Positions 22,449 to 33,873 of a stretch of 64,000 nucleotides of DNA are shown in pieces. Below the pieces are notes generated by a model. It searched no databases. It saw only the letters and a program-made list of their open reading frames with translations, and had not been told where the DNA came from. This DNA is from Gordionus sp. m RMFG-2023 (taxonomy: Eukaryota; Nematomorpha; Gordioida; Chordodea; Parachordodidae): contig NC_088777.1 in the NCBI RefSeq assembly GCF_954871325.1, positions 54,474,703-54,538,702 on the forward strand. Direction: 5' to 3'. Made by a program: the position numbers and the translations under genes. Numbering within the stretch: the first letter of the stretch is position 1; each line of letters begins with the position of its first letter.

Positions 22449-24294
22449 CAGGGGCGTCGCTAGCCTTTACAATCTCAGGGGGCTCAACTAAAAACGCCCC
22501 ACATACCCCCAATTTGCGGGCCTTCGGCTGGGTTTTATATTAATATTTTAAACTTTTTTATAATTTACTAACTCTAAACAATTATTCTGAATTTCATATT
22601 TTGTCTTGCATACAAAATAAACTAACATACAAATAATGAAAACATTACAAGACATATCTAAAAATAATAGTTGTTAATACAAAATCTATTTAATACAGTA
22701 TAAAATATTTCGATGGTTGATATAGAAAAATTTTGCGTCTAAAGAATTACAAGTGATAAAATTAATTCATACATATGCCTCATGGTTTTTAAATATGGAC
22801 TAATAAGAAAAGATTTATAGTCCTTACCAAATTAACAATTCTTGAAGAAGAGAATATAAACGACCAATCCAAATCATAAAACTATATGGTAGTTAGAGTT
22901 TCCTCATAGATGACATGATGGAGAAGCTAAAGTAATCGAGAAAATTATTGTGAGATATTAAATCTCTAAAAGATTATCTACCATTTTTAATGATATATAA
23001 ACGACTACACAGTTGACCATTATTGCATATCTAAAATATGAATCATTTGCTCTCAGCAGCTGTAGTAATAATCATTACATAGCCACACTAATAAAAGATG
23101 CTGGTTAATTTACAATCAATGAAAGTATGGTAACCCATATCAGAATTTATTATGTTAAAAACATAAAAAATCTGTAGAAGAAATTATGCAAATATATTGA
23201 AGCTTTGAGTTATTTATTCGGCAAGGATGACATATTAGAAATGAAACATTTTGTAACTATTAAATAAGAATTATAGTGATATCATGAAAGCAATTAAAAT
23301 TTTTTATATTATTGTCGCACCATCTCTAGTTGGTATATTATATCTTAAAATACTAGTAGTTTGTAATAATATCTAAAATATATTCGTATTAAAAATTTAA
23401 CTCAAAACTGTTTTCAAAGAAAAAAAATATAGCTTTCCTAGAAACACTTAAATAAAGAAAAGATATCTAATTTATTACATCCTTTGTGGGGTGAATAATA
23501 TGTTTAATTGTAAAAATATTTTAAAAATAGATAGCGATAGTTTTATGCAAATTTTTACTTATATTTATTATCAAATGCATTGATTAGTAAATTTTAAAAA
23601 ATATTAATTGTAATATATTATATAACTGTCCTGCAAAAGTGGCATTTTACCTAATATTTTATAAATAATTATCTATAATAGAAGATTATAAATTATATGT
23701 CTATTTACTTTTTATAAATAAATCTCTTATACTTATTTGGCTTTGGACCTTGAAAATAATTTAGAAAAAGACATGATAATTAAATTTAAAAATCAATAAT
23801 CTAGTTGATTAGTGATGTTAACTCGGCTAATTACAATTAAATTTGTTAATTTTCAATTAATAAATGATTATATTAATTAAATTAGAGTTATATAATAATT
23901 TAAATAATAAAAATCAATAAAGATTCAACTGTTAATGCTAAATTAGTATTTAGTGAGTGATATTAATATATTTTTAAAACAGAATTTGATTGCAGGCTGA
24001 CATAGTGTAAAATATAATTTATATGTATTAATCTAATTTAATAATTAAAATAATATTCATTTAATAAAAATTTAGATAGTCTTATTAATTTTTAAATAAT
24101 AAAATTAAATCAATTTATTACTCAATAGAATTATAAAAGAAATTGTTTAGGGAGCAATTAAAAAAAAATTATTTTTAGTTCAAGCAAATATTAAGGAGTC
24201 ATTAAAAAAATATTTATGTTTCAAGGGACTATTCAAATTTTTCAGAGGGCTCGAGCCCCTGCTTCCCCCCCCCCCCCCCATAGCGACGCTACTG
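22449..24294. mobile_element. hAT-like non-autonomous DNA element
   Basis: The ends are imperfect inverted repeats, CAGGGGCGTCGCTAGCC at the left and the reverse complement CAGTAGCGTCGCTATGGGG at the right. Flanking 8-bp sequences GTTTGATG and GTTTAAAA may be a decayed target duplication; eight bases is the hAT length. The 1.85-kb interior has no transposase frame. A 15-C run at 24265-24279 lies inside the right end. Confidence 0.7.
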
Positions 24295-24439
24295 GTTTAA
24301 AAAATGTATAATTTTCTATCAAATCTGTTGCATATACATTTAAAAAAGCCTTTAGGATGTTGTATATTAGTTATTTAACAAGAAAAGAGTTACTTTGTGT
24401 TAATAGTGTTGTTTTTATAAAACAATTAATTGAGTATTA

Positions 24440-24610
24440 ATTTAAATGTTTTGTTACATATTGCGTTTATTCAATTAAATGTTTTGTTACATATTGCGTT
24501 TATTCAAATTTGTAATTGAGTAGTAATTTAAATGTTTTGTTACATATTGTGTTTATTCAAATTTGTAAAATAATTTATTGAGTATTAATTTAAATGTTTT
24601 GATTGAAATG
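24440..24610. repeat. Tandem repeat with TTAAATGTTTTGTTACATAT
   Basis: Three units share TTAAATGTTTTGTTACATAT followed by TGCGTTTATTCAA, with spacings of about 40 and 75 bp, plus a partial fourth unit. It is non-coding and just outside the hAT-like element. Confidence 0.8.
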
Positions 24611-26503
24611 TTTTAGTATATATACCAGTCGATTATTATACATTATTATTATTATTTTATATTTTTAAAGTAGAAATAAAATTTAAATTAAAAATTTAAA
24701 ACTTGTTTTCTTCACTTTGTTATATACAGATTACATTCATATCAACAAGAAAACATATTCTTTTTGCCTTTTTCATTTTAATAATTGATTTACTTTTCAT
24801 TTAAAAAGAGATCTAATCATCTTATTTCCACAAAATCCCATAGAAATTGTTTCTTAGTTTCATGATCAAGGATATTTAACACTATTTTTTAGACCTTTGT
24901 TCTTTCATATTTTATGTTTTAGGCTATTTTTTAATAATTTCAAATGGTGTTTGTATATAAATAGCTAATTAAATTTTTAATCATATTACAAATGAATGCA
25001 ATTTTGCTTATTATAAATAAATTATTATTTTTAAGTATGGTTGGATGTTATCTAAAAAAATTCTATCTTTAAATTGGACAATTTTTTTTTTTTAATATTG
25101 TGTACAATTCTAGTCTGACATTAAATTTTTGCAAATTGTATAAATTTCAATTTATTCTATTTTATAATTCTATTACATTTCGAAAAATTTACTATTTATT
25201 TTGACTATAATTTAAATTGACATCTAGGTGAAAATTTTGAAAAAGTAAATTTAAATTTCAAAATTAATAAAATTTAAATTATAATTCATAATTAAATTAT
25301 ATTATTTTTGATAAAGCTATATTTTTAAAAGGCTGCTAAGTAGCGCGCTAAAATAACTCTGAAGCATTTTAAAATATTATTTAATCATTGTGTTCAATAT
25401 ATAATGGAAAAATAATTGATAATATATAGGATAATAAAGTAATCAATTAAAACATATTATATGTCTATTAATTAAATTAAAAACTGAATGATTTTCATTG
25501 ACAAAATATAAATATATTTAAAAATATTAACTTTAATTTTAAATATTTATCATATAATATAAAGAGCTTTAAACATGTTTTTTAAATAAATTAATACTTT
25601 TAGCTTTACATTACTACACAAGTATTATTTAAATAACAAAACAATTTTCGAAACTTGTTTTGGGAAAAAGGTTTATAAAGTTCATTTACACGATTTATAT
25701 TTACTTTTTCTAAAATTCGGTTTATCTCATCGTTTATATTACTTTATTTTATTTTCGTTTGGTGCAACTGAAAAAAAATAATTATTTACTTGATTTATAA
25801 ATATTTAGATTGTTGACAAAAATAGATATAAAAATATAGTTATATATTATTTTTAAAAAGTGATTTTAAAACAGATATAATAGAGATGTGTTAAATATAT
25901 TATTCACCAACTACACCAATTCTTTCGTCAAAATATAATATGTTTAATCTTAAAAGTATATGATAATCGTTTTTTCATAGCGGAATACTACTCGTCTAAT
26001 AAATATGCTTTGTTTAAAATTTTTGTTTTTAAGTAAATATTTTAAAAAATATAGCGAAATTACTAAATTTACCAATAAGCTGAGAATATAATATTAAGCT
26101 AAAATAAATATATTAAATAGTGATTAAAATTAAAAATCTATGGAATAAAAGCATTTTTATAAAAAAAATGAAAACAAAAATTTTTTATATAATAAATATA
26201 ACATAGCCAAAATCCTGCCATATGGTTACTTAGAGACCTCCATATTTATGGATAAACAATATCCTAATGGCCTTTTCCCCATTATCCAAAAATTCTGGCT
26301 ACAAAATTTTGGTCATTAGACTATAAGCTCAGATGGAGCAGAATAACACTATAATATCTAAAATAAAAAATTATATATATAAATTTTTTAAAAAAAATTA
26401 TATATATAAATTTTTTAAAAAAAATAAGGTTGACCACTTGATACTTATTATAAAAGACATTATTTAAAATATATTAATTATAATTTGTTTTTGCAATATT
26501 AAG
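24611..26503 (+). other. AT-rich intron sequence
   Basis: I see no gene. It contains a two-copy tandem repeat of about 32 bp near 26365-26430 (ATTATATATATAAATTTTTT units). It ends in the acceptor TTGCAATATTAAG before the exon at 26504. Confidence 0.6.
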
Positions 26504-26626
26504 AAAATCCGTTATCAGCTCCATGTTATGATAACGTAGAATGTCAAAGTCACTACTGTAACAATAAATATACATGCCAATGTGATCCATTTATGTTGGA
26601 TGAAGAAGATGGTATTTGTATAGAAA
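26504..26626 (+). CDS. EB-like six-cysteine module exon 2
   Basis: Encodes 41 residues with the pattern C-x5-C-x4-C-x5-C-x-C-x11-C (starting CYDNVECQSHYC). This is the arrangement of EB modules, extracellular disulfide domains known from nematode and arthropod secreted or membrane proteins. The acceptor is AATATTAAG and the donor GAAA|GTAATA. Both introns interrupt codons after the first base and the exon is 123 bp, a multiple of three, so it can be skipped or duplicated without shifting the frame. The exon is supported by cysteine spacing and splice sites only. The protein's identity and whether this paralog is expressed are unknown. Confidence 0.78.
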
Positions 26627-26689
26627 GTAATATTTATTCAATTTTTAATTATAAAAGTATTTAGCGAAAATTTTTTAATGTCTTATATA

Positions 26690-27669
26690 TGTCGTAAATT
26701 TTAAAGGGATCATGACTATCCGGGATCTTCACGGGTTTTAAAGGGATCCCTTTAAAATTTCAATTTTTTAAAGGATAAAGAACTATACGGTATTATCACG
26801 TTTGAACCGTGATAAAGAGGAATCTTATTTTTAAAAGCGTTTTACGCGCGTTTAGTTTTATTTCTTTTTAATTTTATTGTTATTTATAAATTTTCAATGT
26901 TGTTTTAGTGGTCTTATGAAATAAGTTAGGTCTAACATAGGGTATCAATCGAGAGCTAATAAAATGATCTATTCAACTGGAGGTCAATCTCTCCGCCGTA
27001 ATGGGCGAGTCTAGGTCTGGGGGTCAGGAATATTTTTATAAACATAAAATATCGATATGGGTATCAAACAAAAGCTAATTTAAATATCTTTTGACTGAAA
27101 GCATTTATTCTTGGTCTTGGTGGGTTATGACTTGGTTTTGGGGGGGCGGTTAGAGGAGGGTGGGGTTAAAAAATAGTTTTTTTGATATGGGTATCAAAAA
27201 AAAGGTAATTTAAATATCTTTTGACTCTAAGCATTTATTCTTGGTCTCGATGGGTATGACTTGGTCTGGGGGGTGGATGAAGAGGGGGGGGGTAAAAAAT
27301 ATAGTTTTTTTGATATGGGTATCAAATAAAAGGTAATAAAAATATTTTTTTATTTTAATACTAATAATCACTTTAAGCGGGTGGGTCTAGGTCTTGGGGG
27401 GTCAGGAATATTTTTATAAACATAAAAATCGATATGGGTGTCAAATAAAAGCTAATTTAAATTTCTTTTGCCTGAAAGCATTTATTCTTGGTCTTGATGG
27501 GTGTGACTTGGTCTGGGGGTGGATGAAGGGGTAGGGGAGGTAAAGAATAAGTTTTTTTGATATGGGTATCAAATAAAAGGTAATTAAAATATTTTTTTAT
27601 TGTAATAATAATAATCACTTTAAGCGGGTGGGTCTAGGTCTTGGGGGGTCAGGAATATTTTTATAAACA
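26690..27669. repeat. Left inverted end of the Ginger-like element
   Basis: The outer 250 bp is unique, then come subterminal tandem units of about 130 and 370 bp built from GATATGGGTATCAAATAAAA, CATTTATTCTTGGTCTTGAT and CTAGGTCTTGGGGGGTCAGG. The G-rich motifs are all on this strand. The right end has more units, so copy number differs between arms. Confidence 0.88.
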
Positions 27670-27672
27670 TAT

Positions 27673-28130
27673 TCTAGCATATTTTATTATTACTGATTTC
27701 ATCAGGATCATATTCTATCAATGAGTTTTTGCTTGATGTCGGAATCATATGAACCAAATCTTTATAAAATTAGGGGGTAAATATATTTAAATATATAATG
27801 ATTTTTTATTTGGAGGCTGGTGGCGATGCAGAGGTTTAAATTTTCTGAAAATTATTAATTTTTTTTATAAATTTTGAATTAAACCTTTAAAAAATTTAAG
27901 AGTTACAATAATATATTTAATTCTAACATATTTTATTATTACTGATTTCATCAGGATATTCTAATGGGTTTTCTCTTGATGTTAACCTCGGAAAAGTATG
28001 AACCAAACCTTTATAGAATTAGGGGGTAAATATTTTTAAATATAAAATAATTATTTTTTATTCGGAGGCTGGTGGCGATGCGGAGATTTAAATTTTTGAA
28101 AATTATATAGCCCTTAAAAATTTTAATTTT
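27673..28130. repeat. Two direct repeats of about 230-250 bp
   Basis: Both copies start TTCTAGCATATTTTATTATT or a close variant and share CTGATTTCATCAGG, AATTAGGGGGTAAATAT and GGAGGCTGGTGGCGATGC. They lie between the left inverted end and the integrase. The function is unknown. Confidence 0.85.
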
Positions 28131-28180
28131 TTTTTTATAAATCTCGATATATTATTTTTTATATTGAGCCCTCTTAAATA

Positions 28181-28928
28181 TTATAGATTTTTACTCATTT
28201 CTTCATGATCAGAATCTACATTAACTATTTCTGGTATCACTTCCGGTTCGCTATCAACCGAATAAGGTGTTCTAGCGAAAAATACATTAAATGGGGTATT
28301 TTTAATTGTTCTAGAAAATCCTAGATTGATATTAAATACAATTTTAGGGAGCGCAGTCGCCCAATCATATTTTTTTGTTTCCAACATGTAACCGCTTATT
28401 CGCGACTCTAAAGTTCCATTTGCTCGCTCAATTAAACCATTGGTTTCTGGGTGGCGTGGTCGCGAATGTGCGAATATTACCCCTGGAAAATCATCCATTA
28501 ACATAGATTCGACCATTTTATCTATAAATATTTTTTTAGACAAATCAATAATTTTATTTACTTTTAAATTCTCGTCCATTATCACGTTGTAAAATTTTTG
28601 GAGGACCGAAAGTAAAAAACAAATTTCGTATAACCCTTACTGTTTGTTCCCCTTGTTTTGATATAAGAGGCTTTGCGTATGTAAATTTAAAAAAATGGTC
28701 TTTAAAGTGAATTATGTATTTAAATTCTCCATCAGGAGTGCTACTAAAATCAATAAGATCCATTACAACTCGACCCCATACTGCCGTTGACTTTATAGCT
28801 TTACCAGTTGGGGCCTTCGGCAACGTCGTCTTCAATGAACATACCTCACAATTTTTTATATAATCTTTGAACTTATTCACTGGAACAGTTGCATATATTG
28901 TTTCAATTGATTTGATAGTTATGTTCAC
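28181..28928 (-). pseudogene. Integrase-type (DDE) transposase of the Ginger-like element, partial
   Basis: The minus strand encodes the C-terminal part of a zinc finger (NCEVCSLK), then a DDE core: WGRVVMDLIDF carries the first aspartate, FGPPKILQRDNGREF the second, and RPRHPETNGLIERANGTLES the third acidic residue. This wording matches KRBA2-like and GIN-type integrases rather than the gypsy integrases elsewhere in the window. The two halves overlap near 28554-28585 in different frames, so a frameshift separates the second and third acidic residues. The N-terminal part expected above 28928 is not recognisable, so the gene is truncated. Confidence 0.82.
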
Positions 28929-29869
28929 TCCTAAATTTTTGGGAAAATAAAAAGATTACTAGTGCAATTTTACGAACCGTGTTTTTTATTCGCATAATAT
29001 TTATTAATTATACTTAGTACTTGTATATTCGATTCGTTCATATTAATATTAATTTAAACAAATTTGAATAAATAATATTACAGTTAATATTCTATAAATT
29101 TTGAAATACTACTAGAATAAACATAGTATGTATTTTCAAACGAGAATATATTATTGTCATAAAAATAACAATACACAAAGAACACATGTTGAACCAATTT
29201 ATAACATGGTTCAGTTGAATCCAAGTTATTAGGCCAAAATTTTAAAACGGTAAGTTGAGTTTGTTTTTACATTTCATTTTGGTAATGATGATAATCTATT
29301 ATATTGATAAAACTAATTTACATATATCATTTTATTAGTATTATTTCTACAAAAATTAACCTAGTTCCCTCGAAATAAAAAAAAACCTTCATTTCTTTTT
29401 TTAATTATAGATTTTTTGTTGATTTAAAATTTGCCACTTTTTATTATTATTTTTTTAAAAATTATATTTCAATTCATCCGCAAATTTTGTCAACACATTC
29501 CTATAAGATCTTATTTTATTCCTACAATACGAGGTATACCCTTTTATTTTATTTTTTTTAAATGATTTTTACACTATATTTTTATAATTCAGCATAAGAG
29601 TGATAGGGGCCCGTTAATTTCCCGAACCATTTTTGAAATAAATCATGTATCTTCATTCTGGTTTTGGGAAATTGATATTATTTTTTGTTTCGTTTCGGTT
29701 TATATAAGTTTTTTTATATAGAAAAAATAAAAACCGAATAAAACTAAAAAAAATAAGCTGAATTTCGTTATATTTTAGTATAAAACTTGAAGAGAAATAA
29801 CAAATGTAATACCCATTTCTTTTTTAATTTTTAATACTATAAATAAATAAAATTTAAAAACCTAAGGGT
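28929..29869. other. AT-rich interior of the Ginger-like element
   Basis: Expected to hold the upstream part of the transposase but I see only non-coding AT-rich sequence with poly-T runs on both strands. Confidence 0.5.
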
Positions 29870-30117
29870 GTGTCTTAGTTCGACTCATTTTGATACTTAT
29901 TTCTGTTTAGCCTAGGCTAGACAGCTTTTGAACTAGGAAACTCTATTTTGGTATGTTTAGTATTTCATGGCATTGTTATTTTTCATATTTTTTTTGTGTT
30001 TTTCGATTTGTTTCTTTCGTTTTTTTGTTTATATCTTACTTTTGAAGCTGTTTAGACGAAGCTATTATAGCTATCCAAACAGTCGGCTGTTTACCAATAA
30101 GTCGAACCAGGACATTT
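29870..30117. mobile_element. Small inverted-repeat element (MITE candidate)
   Basis: About 250 bp with imperfect inverted ends: TGTCTTAGTTCGACTCATT near 29871 and the reverse complement of TGTCCTGGTTCGACTTATT near 30095-30113. A further inner inverted match uses TGTTTAGCC and CTGTTTGG words. No coding sequence is present and the superfamily is not assignable. Confidence 0.6.
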
Positions 30118-30419
30118 AGATATTTATAAAGTTTCTCTTCCTTTTCGATTAAATTATAACCATGCGCAGAAAGTAAAATATTTTCCAAGATCCGACGCAA
30201 CCAGTTTTTCCCTTAAATTCCTAATCCGAACATAATTGACAAAATAGATTTACCCTAAAATTTATTTATTTTTTTGTATATTATTAAAAAATATCTAATT
30301 GAAAAATTATTCTTATAATCTTTAAAAAAAATTGTAAAATAATCTTAAATGAAAATTGTAAAATTATCTAACATTCAAATTATAAAATAATATACAATGA
30401 AACCATGATTTATTAACAT

Positions 30420-30830
30420 TTGCAAATTCCTGGTCCGCCTCCAGCCCTGCCTGGTGTTATTCTTACAAAACAATTTAGGTTCGGGCTGGGTAAGGTCTAA
30501 TATTTTTAAAAAAAATTCTGGCTGGGTCGGGCTATTATCATTCAATTTTATGAAATAAATGATATATTTTAAAATTCTTGCAAGAAATAAGACGCAATAT
30601 TTTTTATTTGTAGATTTTTTTTTACAATTAAAAAATTATTAATGTTTTCTATATTTAAATAAATTCGGACCGAGCCAGGCGGACAAATAATTTTTATATA
30701 GGGTCACATTTTTTGGGAAAAATATAAGAAAAAATTAAGGATCGGGCAGGGTGGAACAAATTTTTTTAAATAAATTTCGGGCCGGGTCTGGCTTAAAAAA
30801 TTAATCCCGATGCAGATCCCTAATTGATAT
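30420..30830. repeat. GC-richer degenerate repeat with GGGTCGGGCT words
   Basis: Repeated CTGGGTCGGG, GGACCGAGCCAGGCGG and GGGCCGGGTCTGGC words separated by AT-rich DNA, ending TCCCGATGCAGATCCCTA. The word style is common in hAT-type non-autonomous elements but the ends are not proven. Confidence 0.45.
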
Positions 30831-31387
30831 CATTTATTAAATTTAAAATTGTACAAAAAAACCCACATGGAAAAATAAATTTCAGACAACCCGGAATAAA
30901 AAATAATCACAATTTAACAGGTTGGGTCGGGTTTGGCTAATATCAAATAAACTACAAAATAGTATATGAAAATAGAATAATATTCGATTTTTTAACTATG
31001 AGAATAATACTAGTGAATATTTATTTAAATGAAGTTATTGGAATACAAATAAAAATAATAGTATATATTATAATTTGAATCGTTAGAAGCACGTGCACTA
31101 CTTAAGAAAAATAGTAAATCAATAAACATTTACCTGTATGATTTTTATCATTGTGATGTTTCTTAAATATTTCATCCAATTCGGATAATATAATAATTGG
31201 CTTGTTTTTTTTTCGAGCACATTATAATATTATTTTTTAAATAAAAAAAGTCCTTTAATTTTAGATTTTAGTTTGGCATCTATTCCAGGAATGATTGTAT
31301 AGTTGTTAGTCATTAGAATTTTTTTATAAATTTCATATTGGGTTTGATTTTCAGGCAAAACTAATAGGGGCATAATTAAAAATGGTA

Positions 31388-31516
31388 ATATTTTGAATTT
31401 ATTAATATATAAAAAAGAAATTTGAAATTAAGTAAAAAATAATATTCTAAATTTTGAATTTATTAATATATAAAAAAGAAATTTGAAATTAAGTAAAAAA
31501 AAATATTCTAAATCTT
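31388..31516. repeat. Two-copy tandem repeat of about 63 bp
   Basis: TTGAATTTATTAATATATAA then AAAGAAATTTGAAATTAAGT occurs twice, nearly identical. A run of C follows at about 31522-31531. Confidence 0.9.
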
Positions 31517-31949
31517 CACATCCCCCCCCCTTTATAATTTTTTTATCTTTTCCTTTTTTTGATGATAAAAAAAATTTTTCTTGGAAATATATTATTAGAA
31601 AATATTCCAAAATTGAAAGAATATGTTAGTTAGTATTTTTATCATTAATCATTTCTTTAAAAAATAACAGACATATTAAATAAAATGGAAATGACATTTA
31701 ATAATATTATTAAAAATTTAAAAAATATTTTAAAATAGAGAAGGAGAAAGAGGAAGATAAGAAAAAAGGAAGCATTTTATCAGTGTTGTTAAAAGCTACT
31801 TTAAAAATAGCGCACCTATGTTGAAACATATCATGTTTAGACTGGGGCAGAAAATCAACTTTCATATAAACTCATCTAGCTCAAAAACTATCATAGATGC
31901 TCTAATTTTATTTTATAGATTAAGGATTGAGCTACACATTGACATTGAA

Positions 31950-33385
31950 TTTATTTGATATATTACCGTTATGTTTTTTCATGTTGAAGCTACTAGTCTT
32001 GTTTGATGATAAAACCTTCTATCACATCTTACGGCAAAAATTTATACCCTGTGTTAATTTTTTTATCAAGAATTAATAATTTTAATACATTGGAAAAATA
32101 ATCTAAAAGATGTTTGAAATGATGCAAAGCATTCATAGCATTTTTTGGGACTATATCAACCATAGTTAATCTTTTATACCATAGTTGGCATTCAGCTAAT
32201 AAGGCATCATAAGATAATTTAACATCTTCATGATAAAAATCTGCTAAATATTTTATTTTTTTCTATCACCATCTGAAAAAGGTTGGGAAGGTTTTTATGG
32301 AAGTTATATCTGCAGATTGGTAAGTGCTGCCTGATGAATTAAAAACCGTTCATTTATTTGGGTTATAAATGTATCTAAGAGAGGGATAAAGACATTTATT
32401 TTATAATACTTTTCTACTTACCCTATATTAATGTTTGGACGATGAGTTTGTCTTGCTGCAAGTCGAGGGAGACAAATATTAAACTCGTATAGCTCTGCCT
32501 TTGATTCAACAATATATAAAATATGAAATTCTTCATCAACAATAGCCCTAATTTCCTTGAGTTCTAAAAAAATGCTCTCCGCTACTCTCATCGTCTCAAT
32601 TAAGTCAATGTCATGTTTTTTAAAAGTATTACATAAAATATTTGTATAATTTGGTATAAGGATTTAATCCAATAATTTGCTTGCTTCTGAGGAAATATCT
32701 CTTTCAGGCCATTGTGATATTTCAGTAAGAGCATTAATAATCGGTTCTTCTTACTCCATAAAAGCTGTTACTGCTTGATGGCGAGGACTCCATCTCGTTG
32801 GACAAGCTTTTTGCAATTTCTTTCTCATTGTTGGACAAAGAGTTTCAGAAATAATTCTGTTTAAAATATTATGTTGCTTGGGGTTTACCATTAATGCAGA
32901 ATCCCCTAATGCTTTAAATTTTACAAGACCACGAAAGTTATCTTCAGTATCTTTATTATTGAAATTCAAGCTTCTTGAATCCGAATGGCTACGTAATGCT
33001 ATGACCTGCAATCCACAATATAGAATGGCCTCTACTTAGTTTGATCTTACATCTATTTTCTTTTGCTATTTTATTTCTATTTTTGTCAATATGTGATAAA
33101 ATGGGAATCATATCCCCACTTTGAATTAATTTGAAGAAATCATCAGTTCACAACTTTTGTGATAATTTGTTTTTTGATGATTGTCAAAGATTTCTCCAGC
33201 ATCTTTGTACTTGTTGAATGGAGTCTTAACAAGACTGTTAAGCATAACTAAATTTCTTCCAGCATATCTTGGGTCAAACAAGATACATATCTTGCAATAA
33301 GCTCCATTGTCTCGGATAGAGTATGCTAGCCATAACCATCTAGTAAAATAGCTGTTTTGAAATTTTAACTTTCGATTAGCACATA
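31950..33385 (-). pseudogene. hAT transposase (TTF finger / DUF4371 type), decayed
   Basis: Read on the minus strand. Near 33385-33180 is a TTF-type zinc-finger region (FTRWLWLAYS, NGAYCKICILFDP). It is followed by a DUF4371-like core (ILYCGLQVIALRSHSDS near 33010, NFRGLVKFKALGD, CPTRWSPRHQAVTAF near 32770). The C-terminal hAT part has FNICLPRLAARQTHRP near 32470 and QLWYKRLTMVDIVPKNA near 32190. This is the transposase type that also gave rise to ZMYM1-like proteins. Frameshifts (near 33130) and in-frame stops (for example just below 32753 and near 32665) make it a pseudogene. Confidence 0.82.
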
Positions 33386-33829
33386 TAATTTGTGGATATT
33401 AGGGGTGAAATATATATCTATTATTAAATAAAATATTTATCATAGGTATCTTTTATGCCTTTTTAAGAAGTATATGTCTTTCTTCTAGGCTAATTATAAA
33501 ATGTTATAAAAGTATTTGTACTTTTTTGCTTTTTTGTAAGATTTAGGATCAATATGTTTAAAAAATTTCTTATGTCCATAATTATTATTTGACTAGAAAT
33601 TTGAAAATGATGGATAAATATTACGCCATTAGAAATTTGAAAATAATAGATGAATTTACGCCAAGGAAAACTTGAAATCGAAATTAATTGATAAAATAAC
33701 TTAGTAAATGAATGTGATTAATTAAATATATATTTAAAAAGAAAGAGATAGGAATAAATATTATAAAATATAAACAAAAATATTTTTGAAAAATATATCC
33801 GGCATCTGCATTTTTTGGCTTTGGAAGGG

Positions 33830-33873
33830 AGGGGGATTTGTCCCCCTGCCCCCTCCCGCTGCGTAGGCGCCTG
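33830..33873. repeat. Probable right terminus of the hAT element
   Basis: The plus strand ends CGCTGCGTAGGCGCCTG; its reverse complement CAGGCGCCTACGCAGCG is a typical hAT terminal sequence. Beyond it the subterminal repeats of the Ginger-like right arm start. I could not find the matching left terminus. Confidence 0.6.

Noticed and set aside
28181-28928. Integrase as part of a third gypsy retrotransposon
   Set aside because: The wording matches KRBA2/GIN-type integrases, no reverse transcriptase or LTR is nearby, and long inverted ends surround it.
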